Part shown: positions 37,301 through 48,920 of the stretch, one piece after another | How positions within the stretch are numbered: the stretch's first letter is position 1 | Layout: each line of letters begins with the position of its first letter | Assembly: GCA_003864495.1 (NCBI GenBank) | Contig: ML133475.1 | Location: 782,769-846,768, forward strand | Direction: 5' to 3' | Length of the DNA: 64,000 bases | Origin: Nemopilema nomurai | Taxonomy: Eukaryota; Cnidaria; Scyphozoa; Rhizostomeae; Rhizostomatidae | Translations under genes and position numbers: made by a program | The notes under the pieces: generated by a model | What the model saw: only the letters and a program-made list of their open reading frames with translations | Databases searched by the model: none | Told to the model about the DNA's origin: nothing

Positions 37301-38727
37301 ATCTATTGGAAGGATTTGCTCTGAAACAAACAGAGGCATTTCGGTTGCTCCATGTGCTTGGAGGACCAAAAAAACTAATTTTGTTTGGCCTTGTCATATG
37401 ACGTATATATATATATATAAACAATCAAAAAATGGGAAATGAGAAAAAATAAAAAATATGGTGGCCATTCAAGAAAACAATTAAAATACCTTTCACAGAG
37501 ACATAAAATGAACTTTGTCCAGTGTACAATTTTCCATCCTTTTTAAGCCTTGAAGAAACTTGCACATAAAACAAGCCTTCACTTTTAAATGTGTGATCCA
37601 TACTATTCCAGGTAGTAGATTTTGTTGGAGTGCCATCATTAAACATCCAAGTGAAGTGTATAATTAAGCCTTTGAAAAAGTTGCTTGGATCATGAATATT
37701 TGTAACAAAATTAGCCACTCCTGTTTCTATTTTTCCGTCATTGATAATCTGGTGGTGCTGTGTAAGGATCATGGACATGCTCAGGTAGTCTGCAAATTGA
37801 ACAAAATAATTAGGCCCCTTATATAATATGAAGGTCATTGGTATTCATGGTTGTTTGGTGTGTTTGGGCATGATGAATGCCTTATATATTATCCAAGATG
37901 ATGAGGGTCAAATATTAGTATACTTTCCATTTCTATACATTGACAGTATTCTGTTTTAAAAAAATAAAGACAAAAATGGGCTTTTGGCTGATAGCCTATT
38001 GAAATAATTTATGTAATATTAATTTCAACAGTGAAATGCAGTTGTGAAGCAATCGCTTAAAAAAATTCCAAAAGGTTAGAAAAATTATTATCAGAAAATA
38101 TGCATCGTAGAGGATTCTGCAATTAAAATTGTGTATTGTGGCTTTAACCAATACCATATGGATGTTCAAATAAATGATTGCAAGCCAAAATATGTGGAAC
38201 CCAAAATAACGGGTACAACTGACTCGATTTTACAAATCAGGTAGTTGGCGAGATAAACTAGGATAGAATTCTAATAAAAACTAACCGATGACTTCGACAG
38301 ACGATGAATTGACAGCAACACGAATCCATTTATCTGGCTGGCTTTCAAATACATCGACATAAAAATACACTGATTCACTTCCCGTGATCTTCCACCAATC
38401 AACTTTGACCTGTACAGAGTTGTTGTACGTTCTCAAATACATCCAGCGGTAGGGTATAAATGTTCCCCATTGATATGAAAAGTATGCTTTCAACGAGTTG
38501 AGAACTGTTACAGTGAATATTGTTTTAGACCCGAGAACGGTTGGCCCATCGTTGGTTATCTTGAGCTGTACAGTCTGTACAGAACGGTTTTTCTCCGACA
38601 GAGTTGCATTGTTGATGTTGGTGGACGGTCCCAAGTTGTCAGCTGAAGGAGTTGATAAACTTGCTTTAATTTCAACGAACAATGCGATTACAATAATCGA
38701 GAAAAAAGTTGCAGTCTTTCTCTGCAT
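34384..38727 (-). CDS. PMEL/GPNMB/TMEM130-like PKD-domain membrane protein, 630 aa
   Basis: Exons in transcription order: 38727-38286, 37789-37490, 37230-36922, 36247-36076, 35473-35265, 34844-34384. They total 1893 nt with consistent phase. The chosen Met starts a signal peptide (ATFFSIIVIALFVEIKAS). The same frame stays open upstream to an ATG at 38886, but that would bury the signal. The ectodomain of about 465 residues has Ig-like/PKD folds: FTWMFNDGTPT in exon 2 and the classic PKD word YTWNYGDGT in exon 3. Many N-glycosylation sites follow. Exon 5 holds cysteines and GDYCVNVTVVNTVS. A transmembrane helix lies near residues 491-512 (AAAILPIIAGLLLFIVLYLG). The tail has a Cys cluster (GCCPFLLDCKGWCP) and a long acidic stretch. 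The architecture fits the PMEL/GPNMB/TMEM130 family of type I endolysosomal or melanosomal glycoproteins. The exact orthologue is not settled. Confidence 0.85.
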
Positions 38728-40541
38728 CGTCCTTTCGATCCGTAGCTTATACTTGGGAGCCAAATTGAAAACATAGTGTTTCTTCTTCGCTAACCAGTTG
38801 CTTCCCACGAACAGTGGCCTACTTTCATTTTCATATTCATACTCTATGTGCGCCTCCACAATCGCCTTGATATGCGACTTTCGCACCTATAATCTAATTG
38901 CTTCTAATTAGGGAAAGAGTATATCAATAATTATTTTATGATTCTCTCTTTATCGATTTAAATATTGGACTTCAAAGTTCTTCCAGTTTTTATTTAATAA
39001 GTAACTTTGTCGTCGACTTCCTGTCAAAATTGTTATCAACAGGAGTGTATCTACAAAACAAGTTTTCCTTTTACGCAAGAACGATCATTTAATGCAACAT
39101 GCTGCCACCAAAGCTTAAAATTCAAATAACTCTGAATTTACTTAAGATACCACCGGGACGACATTTTAATAAGACTAAATTTGTTTATCTTCGTTGCGGC
39201 ATGTAGTAGCTTTTCTGGGGCAAATTTAATTCATTTAATATCATTATTTTGTAATGTCAATCACTCAACTTGCAAACAGCATTTTCAGGTCAATCAACTA
39301 TCCACTCCAGTAAACAGCTGCTTTCATTTTTCCATTTTCAGTTATTTTGAAATTTGTTTGCAGGTTTAGTAACCAGCGCCTGAACAGTGCGATGCCCATT
39401 ACGGGCCTTACTGGTCACCGTGATAGATACTACAAAGATAGATAGAACAATTAAGGAGGAGGGTACAAAGCTGCGATTTATAGTGTGCAGCCTGTGGCTT
39501 AAGGGTGTAGTTTGCATAAGGGCGTGGCTCTATTCCTAAGTTACAGCCCCGCCCCACATTATTGGCAAATCTTAAATGACTGGACACTTTGAAACACCAA
39601 TAAACGTAACGCAGTGAATTTTCTTAGCATTAGAACGTTAATATCCTGTGTGATAACCTTGCATAATCTAGCCTTTCATTTTATCAAAAATTCGCCGAAA
39701 AGTTAAAAAACAAGACAGTCACGAAATTGTGCCGTCAGATACACGATTCGGGGTGTAATACCCCCTAAACGCCCCCTTTAGCGATGCCCCTGGTTATCAA
39801 GTCTGGTGTGGTGTATCGGCAACCAGAAGTGGGCTGTGAATAAACCTTTCTACGCCTAATTGATTTCCAAGAAATTGAGGTTGAATTAACGTGAATGCAT
39901 GAACCTGTAACTTTACCGAATAGGTAATTGATTGAGGACAGACAAGCTTAGAAGACTTTGATAGATGTCGAGTACTGTTCACTAGTCATGTCTGGTCATA
40001 GTTCCATGGTATATCTACATCATAAAAAAGGGTATGAAGATATGTGTCGATAAAGGGTCACTTGATTGCTGGGCAATTTTCAAGAATCCAGAACTGGCAA
40101 GTTGACGGTCTCATGGCTAGGAGCCGGAGTTAGGTTTTGCCTGTTATTGTCTTATTTGAGGAAGGTTTTTATTAGTAATTTTCATCATGAATATCAGGAT
40201 TATGAACAATTGCAACCGGAAGAAGGTTTTCTTGACTAAATTTTTCAAAAGTTACTCTTGATATTAATCAAATGAGCAAGAAGGGGGGAATAAATTGTTT
40301 TTAAGAAGTCAGGAGCCACGTCGCGTTAGTTTGTGTAGTTTGAGGATGGTTAGAATAGGTTTTACGTTCGGAACAGGAAAATGCGAGGCAAGATGACGAT
40401 ATCATTGGACACTTGGTCGTAAATAAACCCCGGTTTAGCGTTCAGAAAAATGCCGCAAAACGTATGTCGTATTTTTGAAGACTTGATTTATATCAACGTA
40501 ACATTTAGTTGCTGCCAGTGAATTGTATTCAATTCAAGGCA
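38728..40541. other. Intergenic upstream of the PKD-domain gene
   Basis: No gene could be supported. The frame of the PKD-domain gene stays open to 38886, so the first part is likely 5' UTR. The remainder is AT-rich without recognisable elements. Confidence 0.5.
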
Positions 40542-40901
40542 ACTGGGGCTCTACCCTATACTGGAGCTCCACCCTATACTGGAGCTCCACCCTATACTGG
40601 AGCTCCACCCTACACTGGGGCTCCACCCTATACTGGGTCTCCACCCTATCCTGGGGCTCCACCCTACACTGGGGCTCCACCCTATACTGGGGCTCTACCC
40701 TATACTGGAGCTCCACCCTACACTGGGGCTCCACCCTATCCTGGGGCTCCACCCTATCCTGGGGCTCCACCCTATACTGGGGCTCTACCCTATACTGGAG
40801 CTCCACCCTACACTGGGGCTCCACCCTATCCTGGGGCTCCACACGGTACTGGGGCTCCACCCTATACTGAAGCTTCACCCTGTACTGGGGTTCCACCCTA
40901 T
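40542..40901. repeat. 18-bp minisatellite, about 20 copies
   Basis: The unit reads ACTGGGGCTCCACCCTAT with minor variants (GGAGCTC, CCTACACT, CCTATCCT) and runs for about 360 bp. Because 18 is a multiple of 3, two plus-strand frames and one minus-strand frame stay open throughout. One reads as repeated TGAPPY, another as repeated STLYWG/S. None of these frames has an ATG before the array and no splice acceptor was recognised, so this is better called a minisatellite than a gene. It lies between the PKD-domain gene and DNAL4. Confidence 0.9.
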
Positions 40902-41965
40902 TGGTATACAGACATATGATAGAGGGGGTTCAGTTTGATGTTTTTGGTTCAAATGTTTACCCAGAGTGATACTTTTGGGTTTAAAATTTATCAGGTATGG
41001 TATTTTTGGATCCTCCAAGAACAATAGGTACAATTCTGACATTTTTAGGTATAAAATTTGAAAACACTGAAATTTATGGGTTCTTGTGAAATTTCCATAT
41101 GTGAATCAAATGAATTGTTAATAGGCTGAGGCTTTTTCTACCTATTACAAGTCATGTGATCATACTCTTTGCAAGTTTTGATGCTACTTTTTGTTTGATA
41201 TTTTTGGTCTTTTGAAAATGTGCTGATATTTCTGAGTGGTCTGTAATATCCGTAGACTTCCCCCTCTGCCCCAGAATGTTGGTGTGTTGAATGCCCCTCT
41301 GTGTTTCAAACTTGATGTAGATTTGAATGTAATTATGTTCTGTTTCATCTGAGAAAACAAGTTACTGAGTCAACTCTCTATAAAGGAGCTGGAGGATGAA
41401 ATTTGGTAGAAACTGAAAGGTCAGTTAAATTGTCACTGTTGATTGTCTGAACTATTGTTTTGCACTGTCTTTCAATTGTAGTAAGCTGGAAAGCAACAGC
41501 TCAGGGATCTAAGAAAGATTGGATATTGATGGCTTAGTTTCTTAGCTCAGAGAACTTTGTTGAGAAAAGCGAGTCAATATCTATTTGACGTAATCATGTT
41601 TCTCAGTTTATCACATCAGCACAGAATGTGAAAATGTATTTTTGGGCAATTCAACTTGCTGAGCTGATGATTCTAAAATATGCACAGAGCAATCTAAAGA
41701 AATGAATCATTTTTCAGTGGCATTTTTTTCTTTAACAGTTTTAACAAGGAATCATTTTTCACCAAACATTACTGAACCTTTAGTATCAAGTACGCTCAAA
41801 AGTTGAAAATATTCAGACATTTAAAAATAATTAGAGACATTTAGAAAATCATTTAGATGAACAGGACAAAAACAAACAAAGAATCAACTTTTTACCAGTC
41901 AAAGTAGCACAAATTAATAAAACTAAATGCATATATACAACAAAGTTGAAAGGCTTTCCCAATAT
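40902..41965. other. Intergenic, 3' flank of DNAL4
   Basis: AT-rich sequence without supported genes. The right end contains the DNAL4 3' UTR on the minus strand. Nothing else was recognised. Confidence 0.5.
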
Positions 41966-43071
41966 CTACGAACACTTCCAAACTGTAATAGCAAGAGTTC
42001 CACCAAAGAAAAGATAAAGAAGATTCTTGACTTCATGGGTTAATTCGAATCCATACCCTTCACCAACAACACAGTGCCAGGATGAACCAAACTTTTTGTC
42101 AAGACTTTCTTTTATCATTTTTGCTGCTGCCTATGAAAATAATAAAATAACTGAATAAGACACACCGTAAGTGCAAAATATGCAACAAAAGTTTGAAGAA
42201 TCATTCTTTAATACCACCAAAATTTGGAAGCTAGTGTCCTGGCCTCAGTGAAGAATTTACTTTTATACGAAAGACAGACATAACTTTAGACATAAAAATT
42301 ATAAAAAATTAATTATCAAGAAGGCAAGAAATCTTGCCTGTCAAGAAATGACCTAGCTAGTAAAAGGACAGTGTAAACTTTAATTGGTCAAAGATTTAAA
42401 CTCTGTCAACTGAATTAAATAAAATGATAGATGTGAAAACTTTACCTCATTATTTGTGGAGAACTTTTCACACGCTGTTACACAAAACTCAATTGCTTCA
42501 TTGCGGAGCTCTTCGTTCATATCAGAATACTACGAGTAAATGTTTAATACTGCCAGTTATTAAATGATATAACACGATTGCTATCATTGGGGACCCAAAC
42601 AAACATACGGTATATTTACAAATACTATTTTATTGAAGAGTGCAACTTTCTAATGGCTAAGGCTGTACCTAGGTTTACATGAAAATATCATGACTTTGTC
42701 TTTGACAAATGTTGTTGCTCTACATTGGCCTAACACATGCAGCCAAAATGAAGGTGCCTATGCACCATGGGATTAAATGAAAGAAGTTTGCTGGCTTCTG
42801 ATATACTCCGAAGAACTTTCTATGTATACAGGGAGGTTTGGGAATAAATTTACTTGGAATGAAGCATCACGCAGCAAAAACTGGGTCACCGAAGATGCAG
42901 TTATGGCTTTGTAATACGCTGAACACATACGTTTTCGTTTCAAACTGACATAGAGTGTTAAGACTTTCTACATGAATATAATCTTACCCTGACTAATGGG
43001 TAACTATGGAGTCTTTTATAATCATATCCTCCGCTATCTTTTGCTTCGGTACCTTCTTGAACTTCGGCCAT
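41966..43071 (-). CDS. DNAL4: Dynein light chain 4, axonemal; 3 exons, 110 aa
   Basis: Exons in transcription order: 43071-42988 (28 codons), 42529-42446 (28 codons), 42130-41966 (54 codons and stop), all phase 0. The protein runs DYKRLHSYPLVRYSDMNEEL, then FCVTACEKFSTNNEAAAKMI, KFGSSWHCVVGEGYGFELTH, and ends in GGTLAITVWKCS. This is nearly the human DNAL4 sequence throughout (human 105 aa). DNAL4 belongs to the LC8-like light chains, which dimerise and bind the dynein intermediate-chain region in axonemal outer-arm complexes, so ciliary or sperm motility is the expected role. The 5-residue excess is at the N-terminus. No anomalies were seen. Confidence 0.98.
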
Positions 43072-44855
43072 TTTCAAATAGACCCAAAGGTGCTAGGCAA
43101 CGGCTGCTCCTTCGTCGCGGCAAGGACATGGTACAAGTACTTCAACGAGAACGTGTACCTGTAACCGTTTGGGTACCCTGGGTACCAGACTCGTAGACGA
43201 GTGTATACAACAATTTACAAATCTTACTCCTGATAGAAAGGTTTTAAAAAAGCTATTCAAAATCAATCGCATGAAAGCAACGCTACCTAGTCGAGTCTGA
43301 ACACAACTAATGGTATCTTAGAAGTTTCGACTTTAATCTGAAAATTTGCTAGCGGAAAATTTATGTTTGATTTTCTTGACATGGCGGTCCAAAGACTGTT
43401 TTTCAATCTCTGCTCCATCATTGTGGCTCGTGCCCAGATTTCTCGTTGACTTTCAAGGCTTTTTCTCTTCAAGAGAAATATCTGCATAATGGGCACACAA
43501 TTTCCAAAAGAGGAGGGCAAATGTCCTAATGTGCCCCCTAAATGTTCCCTACTGGTCATGGCTGTCTTACCGTCTTCTGCATTTATCAATTAATATCAAT
43601 CAGGATTTTAACATTATAAATCCATTCCTGAATTACTTATTAAGTAACAAAACCTTAAGGGGAGAAATAAAAAGAAAATGATACCTTAGAAGTTAATTTG
43701 TGGTGTCCTTTTAGAAAAACCTGTTACCTTGAAAAGCTGCTGTGATGACTCCCAGCAGATCACACCATGCTATTAACTTCCAAAAATTCGGACAAAACAA
43801 AAACTAAGCTGAATGAGCCAAGAAAAGAGACAATTGAAGATTTGACGGTTGACGAGTATGCTGTGCCCAATGCGAAATTTACAAAAGCTGGAACAGATTC
43901 GTGTATATGTTGTTTTTCTTTGTTGTCACCCATAAATTTTAGTGAAAAGACCAAAGTTGCCATAGTTGTGACATCCTTTAGACTTATTTTCGAAAATAGT
44001 GAGGGGAGGGGCTATAGCTCAATGACTGTGCTTAGCGACGCCATAGATCTCCATGTGTCCCTGTTTCACTGCTCTTGATTCAGAAAACTTCAGTCTCCGG
44101 ATATAGTACATCTTCCTCCATCAGAATGCTACGAAGAGTTCTCGGTATAAAATGAAGAAGGAAAGCAAATAGCTCATCTAAAATTAACAGCCAAGATATT
44201 ACACCAGACAAAATATGACACCATCCCTAAATCAATCATTTCTATCTTGAGTAATATCAAGTCTTTGATTGGTCTCTAATATGGTTTGCATCCTGTTTCT
44301 TCGGTTTAGTTATATAAAACCTTAAATTTTTTAGATTTTTGGTTCTTTGGTGACATATTTTTCAAAATTGAATGGTAGGAATTTGAAGTAGAAATTCAGG
44401 TTTTACTAAAATCTCACGCAGAAATGTCGGCATAGACTATTTATATGCTCTCCTATTCTACATGATACTCTAGCTTCAAATTTTTCAAGAAAAAGGCAGT
44501 TTAGTGGCTCCCCAATGGCTTTTACGAGAAGCTTGATTGGACTTGATTATAATGAAGATTTGTGTGAATTGATGAAAGAGTATGAAAGAGAGAACAAATA
44601 GCAAGCAGTGTAATGTATGTAATGTATTTTAAATGAAGTTATAAATAAATAAATGCAAAATTGAAAATTAAAGAAGGAAACAACATAGCATTTCTAGAGG
44701 AGAAATTATGTGAAATAAAAGTTCTTCAAGACACCATTGCAGGGTCTTTACTTGTGGCTAAAATTGCTAAAAAGTAAATTAGGATGTATGTAGGTAATAT
44801 AACAAAATGTAGAAAATGTGTGTGCATCTTCAAAAAATAGTTTGCATGGCCTCCT
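43072..44855. other. Intergenic between DNAL4 and the FMN reductase gene
   Basis: No gene is firmly supported. An ATG-started plus-strand frame at 43767-44078 (103 codons, with KVAIVVTSFRLIFEN) is noted in the findings but could not be assigned. The rest shows short frames only. Confidence 0.4.
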
Positions 44856-46490
44856 TTACTTGGGAACACCAACAACATCCCTCATGTACTTCAAGGACCT
44901 GCCATACCATGTCAGTTCAGCGTATGACTTCTTCAAGGAGCTGGAGATGTGAGCATTCTCTGTTTTGCCATCTTCAGTCACTTGTGTGTGGACCTGAATG
45001 GGTAAAAAAGAAATGTAACCAGGATTTTGTCACATTTACTAGGAGACTTGACTGGCATTATAAATAAACCATCAAATCTAAACTTACAACCAAACTAATT
45101 GCAAAGTAAAGCATAGAATGAAAAATGTCTTCTCACCTGTGGGATGTTAACCATATGCTTGATAGGAAGGCATCCCAATTCACTTAAAAATGGCCTAAGT
45201 GCCATGCAAGCAGATATACCACCTTGTTGTCCCATGGAATATGATATCATTGCTGAAGGCTTGAATTCATAGCTACAAGAAAATGATACACACTGATGTG
45301 AAAATTGTATAACAAATTTAAAATGTTGTAATGGAATTCATATTGAAAAAGTGTTTAAACCATTGTCAGATGCATTAACAATTCTCATTTTTCTAATAAT
45401 TAGGACTAATGTTTTAACCATAATCTTCAAAGGAAACTGGATGATTTTCTGCATAAAATGCACATGCTGCTGCTAATGTTGCATTACATTTGAATCATAT
45501 TTCAGTTTTCTGATTCAAAAACAATGAACTTTCTATTGCAAAAATATATGTCCATTTAGAGCACAAAAACTAACTTCCAATAAAACAGTATACTGAAATG
45601 GAACATGATTTGATTTCCTTCTAATCTGAACAAAGGTTATACCCTTATGTATGTATATGAACATTGAGAAATCTTTAGTCTGGCCATTACATGTATTACA
45701 TCTTCAAAACCACATAGCAACATGAAATTTAACTTGATGTACATTTCAACAAACAGATTTGTTTTAATGTAAGTTAATCCATCAAACCTTGGGGGTGGGA
45801 AATGATCCAAAGTGTTTGTTAATGCTGGTGGGATAGTACGGTTGTATTCTGCAGTCAGAATCAAAAATGCATCTGCTTCCTGGATTTTCTTGTTTACTTT
45901 GTGCAGAATATCTGGGATCTTTGATTGATCTCTGTAAAAGTGCATTGGCTGCTTGAGGACAGGTAAGTTAAGTTCTTCTGGGTCTATTGATAAAGAAGCA
46001 TACATACAAATTAGCAATATATTAAAAGATATATAAATTCAATCATGAGAAAATGATATGCAAGCAAAACAAATTATGGAAGAATTACAATACATCTTGT
46101 TTTAGGGATGTACATAGCAGAAAACTAAGGAATGGGAAACATGAAACAATGTATAGTCATGTCTCCAATTAATGTCAACCGTTAAACTTATTTCTCATTT
46201 TCAAAGTTAACCACACAAATTGCTGAGCAAAGTTTCATACTACAGAGCTCTGCATCTGGAGAGGGAGTGTTAGTACATAGACCTGCAAGAAAGCAAAGTT
46301 TAACAAAATGTGTACAAGTGATTTTATGATACTTTGAGTCATTACCTACTACCTCCAATGTATGGCCATCAGTTTGTTCATCATAAAACTGCTTCACCAA
46401 TTTCACAATTCTGTCTGCCATTCTGCCATCACGAACAGAACCGACAAAAAGAAGTACCTTGAGTCCCAAATTACCTGGAGTCTGTGCCAT
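44856..46490 (-). CDS. NAD(P)H-dependent FMN reductase-like protein, 4 exons, 204 aa
   Basis: Exons in transcription order: 46490-46346, 45983-45788, 45272-45137, 44993-44856. They total 615 nt with phases matching. The fold is flavodoxin-like. The N-terminal strand and phosphate-binding loop read LLFVGSVRDGRMADRI (residues about 13-28). The isoalloxazine-contacting motif is AEYNRTIPPALTNTLDHF near residues 93-110, and YSMGQQGGISACMALR follows. The C-terminus reads ELTWYGRSLKYMRDVVG. The family reduces FMN or azo/quinone substrates with NAD(P)H in the cytosol as a dimer. Length is typical (about 180-205 aa). The specific substrate cannot be told from sequence. An in-frame ATG directly precedes the conserved region, supporting the start. 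Confidence 0.92.
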
Positions 46491-48439
46491 ACTTGCTGCA
46501 ATATAATAAGCTTGCTTACAGGAAAAGCTTCTTTAATTCACAAAACAATTTTGGTGTATGTCCCTCTTTAACCCCCTTACACTAAGTGCCTTTATCCAGT
46601 AATCCTCATGTTTAGCTTCCTATTGCAAGCACGCTAAATTTGGCTTATTGTGTCAACTGTGCAAAAATATAGTTCATGGCCAAAATTTGACATGATTTCC
46701 ATAATCCTTGAAGTTATTAGCAGAATCCCATTCTTTTCCTCCCAGAGTCGTCCAGGATCTTTAATGATACGTGGTGTGCAAAAACAGTAAGCCAGCACTA
46801 ATGAGATCCTGAGTGTTTCCCAAAACTTCATTAGAGAAAATATACTTCTATCCTATATGCAAAAGTTGTGAAGGGCGGGTCCCCCAGAAAACAATGCCAA
46901 AGACATAAAACCGTGCTTCAAAATCTTAGCTTCAAAATCCAATTTGTAAATAAAACAGATTAAGCATCAAGAAAACAAAAGTTAATAGGACCGGCAGAAT
47001 TCCCTTGCGACCCTAACCCCAACACTAACACCAAAGTTTTGGATGACGGAAATGGGCGTCGTCAATAAGACACGTGGCCATATTAGGACTATAATCGTTA
47101 GGACTATAGAACTAGGCGATTAGGAGTTTACTTCCCGTGTTTACCCGCGATTTAAGGCCTTCAATCTCAGATCTCTTTGAAAGGATGCTTGAATTGAACT
47201 ATGGCGCTATTGCAGTTCTGAAAATGGAATGGCTTACATTGTAAGTTACAAACGTCTCAAGTTGTCTCATCTCTTCATAGAAAAAGATGCCAAGACTTTA
47301 TCAAATACAACCGGCTTATCTAATTGTAATGGATTGAAAGTAAGAACCTCAATAATTTCTTGCCCAGATCTCGGTGCGTCCTTGCTGAAGTTTCTGCTCA
47401 AAAGACCGATTATGGCTTTGTTTATTTCTGCATCGACTCGCCCACCACTTTGGATGCCCAAACAACTTTGCAATGCATCATGGTACTGTTAATATTGTTG
47501 ATGACAGCATGACACTGCATAAATTTTGAAAAGGGGACAAGAGTGCACAGGTAAACCAAAATGAGTCACCTTGAGTGGTGGAAAATAAAAATCGTGAACT
47601 GAAAATGAAATGTTACAGCTTCTTCAAATGCACCTCTAATTTTTCCTGCTGCAAACATCTTAAGCACCCATGTTTTATACACCAAACTTTTAAGTTGATA
47701 AAAATGCGGAATCTAGAACGGATTCATGTGTTTTTAATGCAAACATGTGTTTTCAAAACCCAATCATTCCGGTTCTCACAATAAACCGTTAATAATAGCT
47801 TTCTAGCTTTCTAGAAGTACATTTCTGTCAAGTATTTCTATTTTTAGTTTAAAAAGGGGCTACCTGGGGTCAGTGATGTTACTAGACCATTTAAATTGGA
47901 GGGGCGTTCAGAAAAAAGGGACCAACTTTATTTTTGGACCAACTTTTTGTCAATTTTTGTCAGTTTCACACTTAGTAAAATTCCCAATTAACGTTAAGTT
48001 CCCCAATGCATAACCAGCTTTTTGTTTCTTTTACAGACAATTGAGGGGGTGTTATGCCCCTTTCGGCACATCCCTGCCAAGGGTAACTATTAGCGGAGGT
48101 TTGAAAAAAGTCGTACTTAGACGATATCAGTAACTATCACTGATAACTATAATGCTACTTATTAATATCGCAAAAATAATCATCTTTTCCCATCTTTAAT
48201 GTTGATAAAAAGGAATTAGCCCATGTTCTTGCATTTATAGATACATTATAAAATTGGCTGCTTTTTATAGCCTCGTATGGGAATGTCAAGGGTAAGCTTT
48301 TCAGGTGAAATTTTCGGTGGATAGACCTTGTTTACGACAAACATAACTGTCTTTAATCATAAATCTGGCTTTAAAAAATAAGACAACATCACTTGCCCTT
48401 TTTTATATTCATAACAGTTTTAGTAATAACATTGAACAA
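46491..48439. other. Intergenic between the FMN reductase gene and the LINE fragment
   Basis: Apart from a possible minus-strand exon (47267-47485, listed separately) nothing coding could be supported. The region next to 46490 should contain the FMN reductase promoter. Confidence 0.4.
47267..47485 (-). CDS. Possible terminal coding exon of unknown gene
   Basis: On the minus strand, an acceptor-like AATATTAACAG at 47496-47486 is followed by an open frame of 72 codons to a stop at 47267. It contains GGRVDAEINKAIIGLLSRNF and EIIEVLTFNPLQLDKPVVF. The composition looks protein-like and better than the frames opposite. I do not recognise the family, and no upstream exon on the minus strand could be joined to it. 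It could also be a gene fragment carried by a repeat. Confidence 0.3.
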   Translation of the reverse strand, partial: YHDALQSCLGIQSGGRVDAEINKAIIGLLSRNFSKDAPRSGQEIIEVLTFNPLQLDKPVVFDKVLASFSMKR

Positions 48440-48454
48440 AACTGGTTTTCTTGC

Positions 48455-48770
48455 TTCATTCTGCTGGATTTTTCCCAAGCTTCCAACACTGTCAATCATG
48501 ATATACGCTAATGGAAGATACCCTCTTTTACAAGCCCCCTCATATAGAAGACAACATAGTTTCTATTTTACTACATGTGCTTGATAAGAAGATGTGACAT
48601 ACAATAAAGGATCATATCATATCCCATGTTAATTATGGGCTTGCGTGCTGGGGATATGCTTACTCCTCAAATCTAGAATAGAATCTATTCGTGTCTCCTT
48701 AGGCAAAACCATGAGAACATTTTCTACTGATCTATGTTAGCTTTCTTGTATCACTTGTAACTATTATTAA
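48455..48770 (+). mobile_element. Non-LTR (LINE) reverse transcriptase fragment
   Basis: Two pieces of a LINE reverse transcriptase are visible on the plus strand. The palm motif reads FILLDFSQASNTVNHDI at 48455-48505, where active elements have FSKAFDTVNHD. The later block reads ISHVNYGLACWGYAYSSNLE near 48616-48675. The catalytic box between them is deleted and stops interrupt both pieces. It lies about 150 bp upstream of the PSMD12 start codon, in what should be promoter territory. Confidence 0.75.
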
Positions 48771-48920
48771 TATACTGTTATTAACGTGATATATTTTAAA
48801 TGTAGAAGTGGGAGTTAATGCTGATCTGGTATGCTCCAATTGAAGAGGATGGCATAATGCTCTTCATTACATATGCATCTCTTGTTTCCTTGTGGTCACT
48901 ATTCATCCACAGGCAGCAAA

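Noticed and set aside
44008..44090. TAGCTCAATGACTG resembles a tRNA D-arm
   Set aside because: No T-arm or acceptor pairing follows; a chance match.
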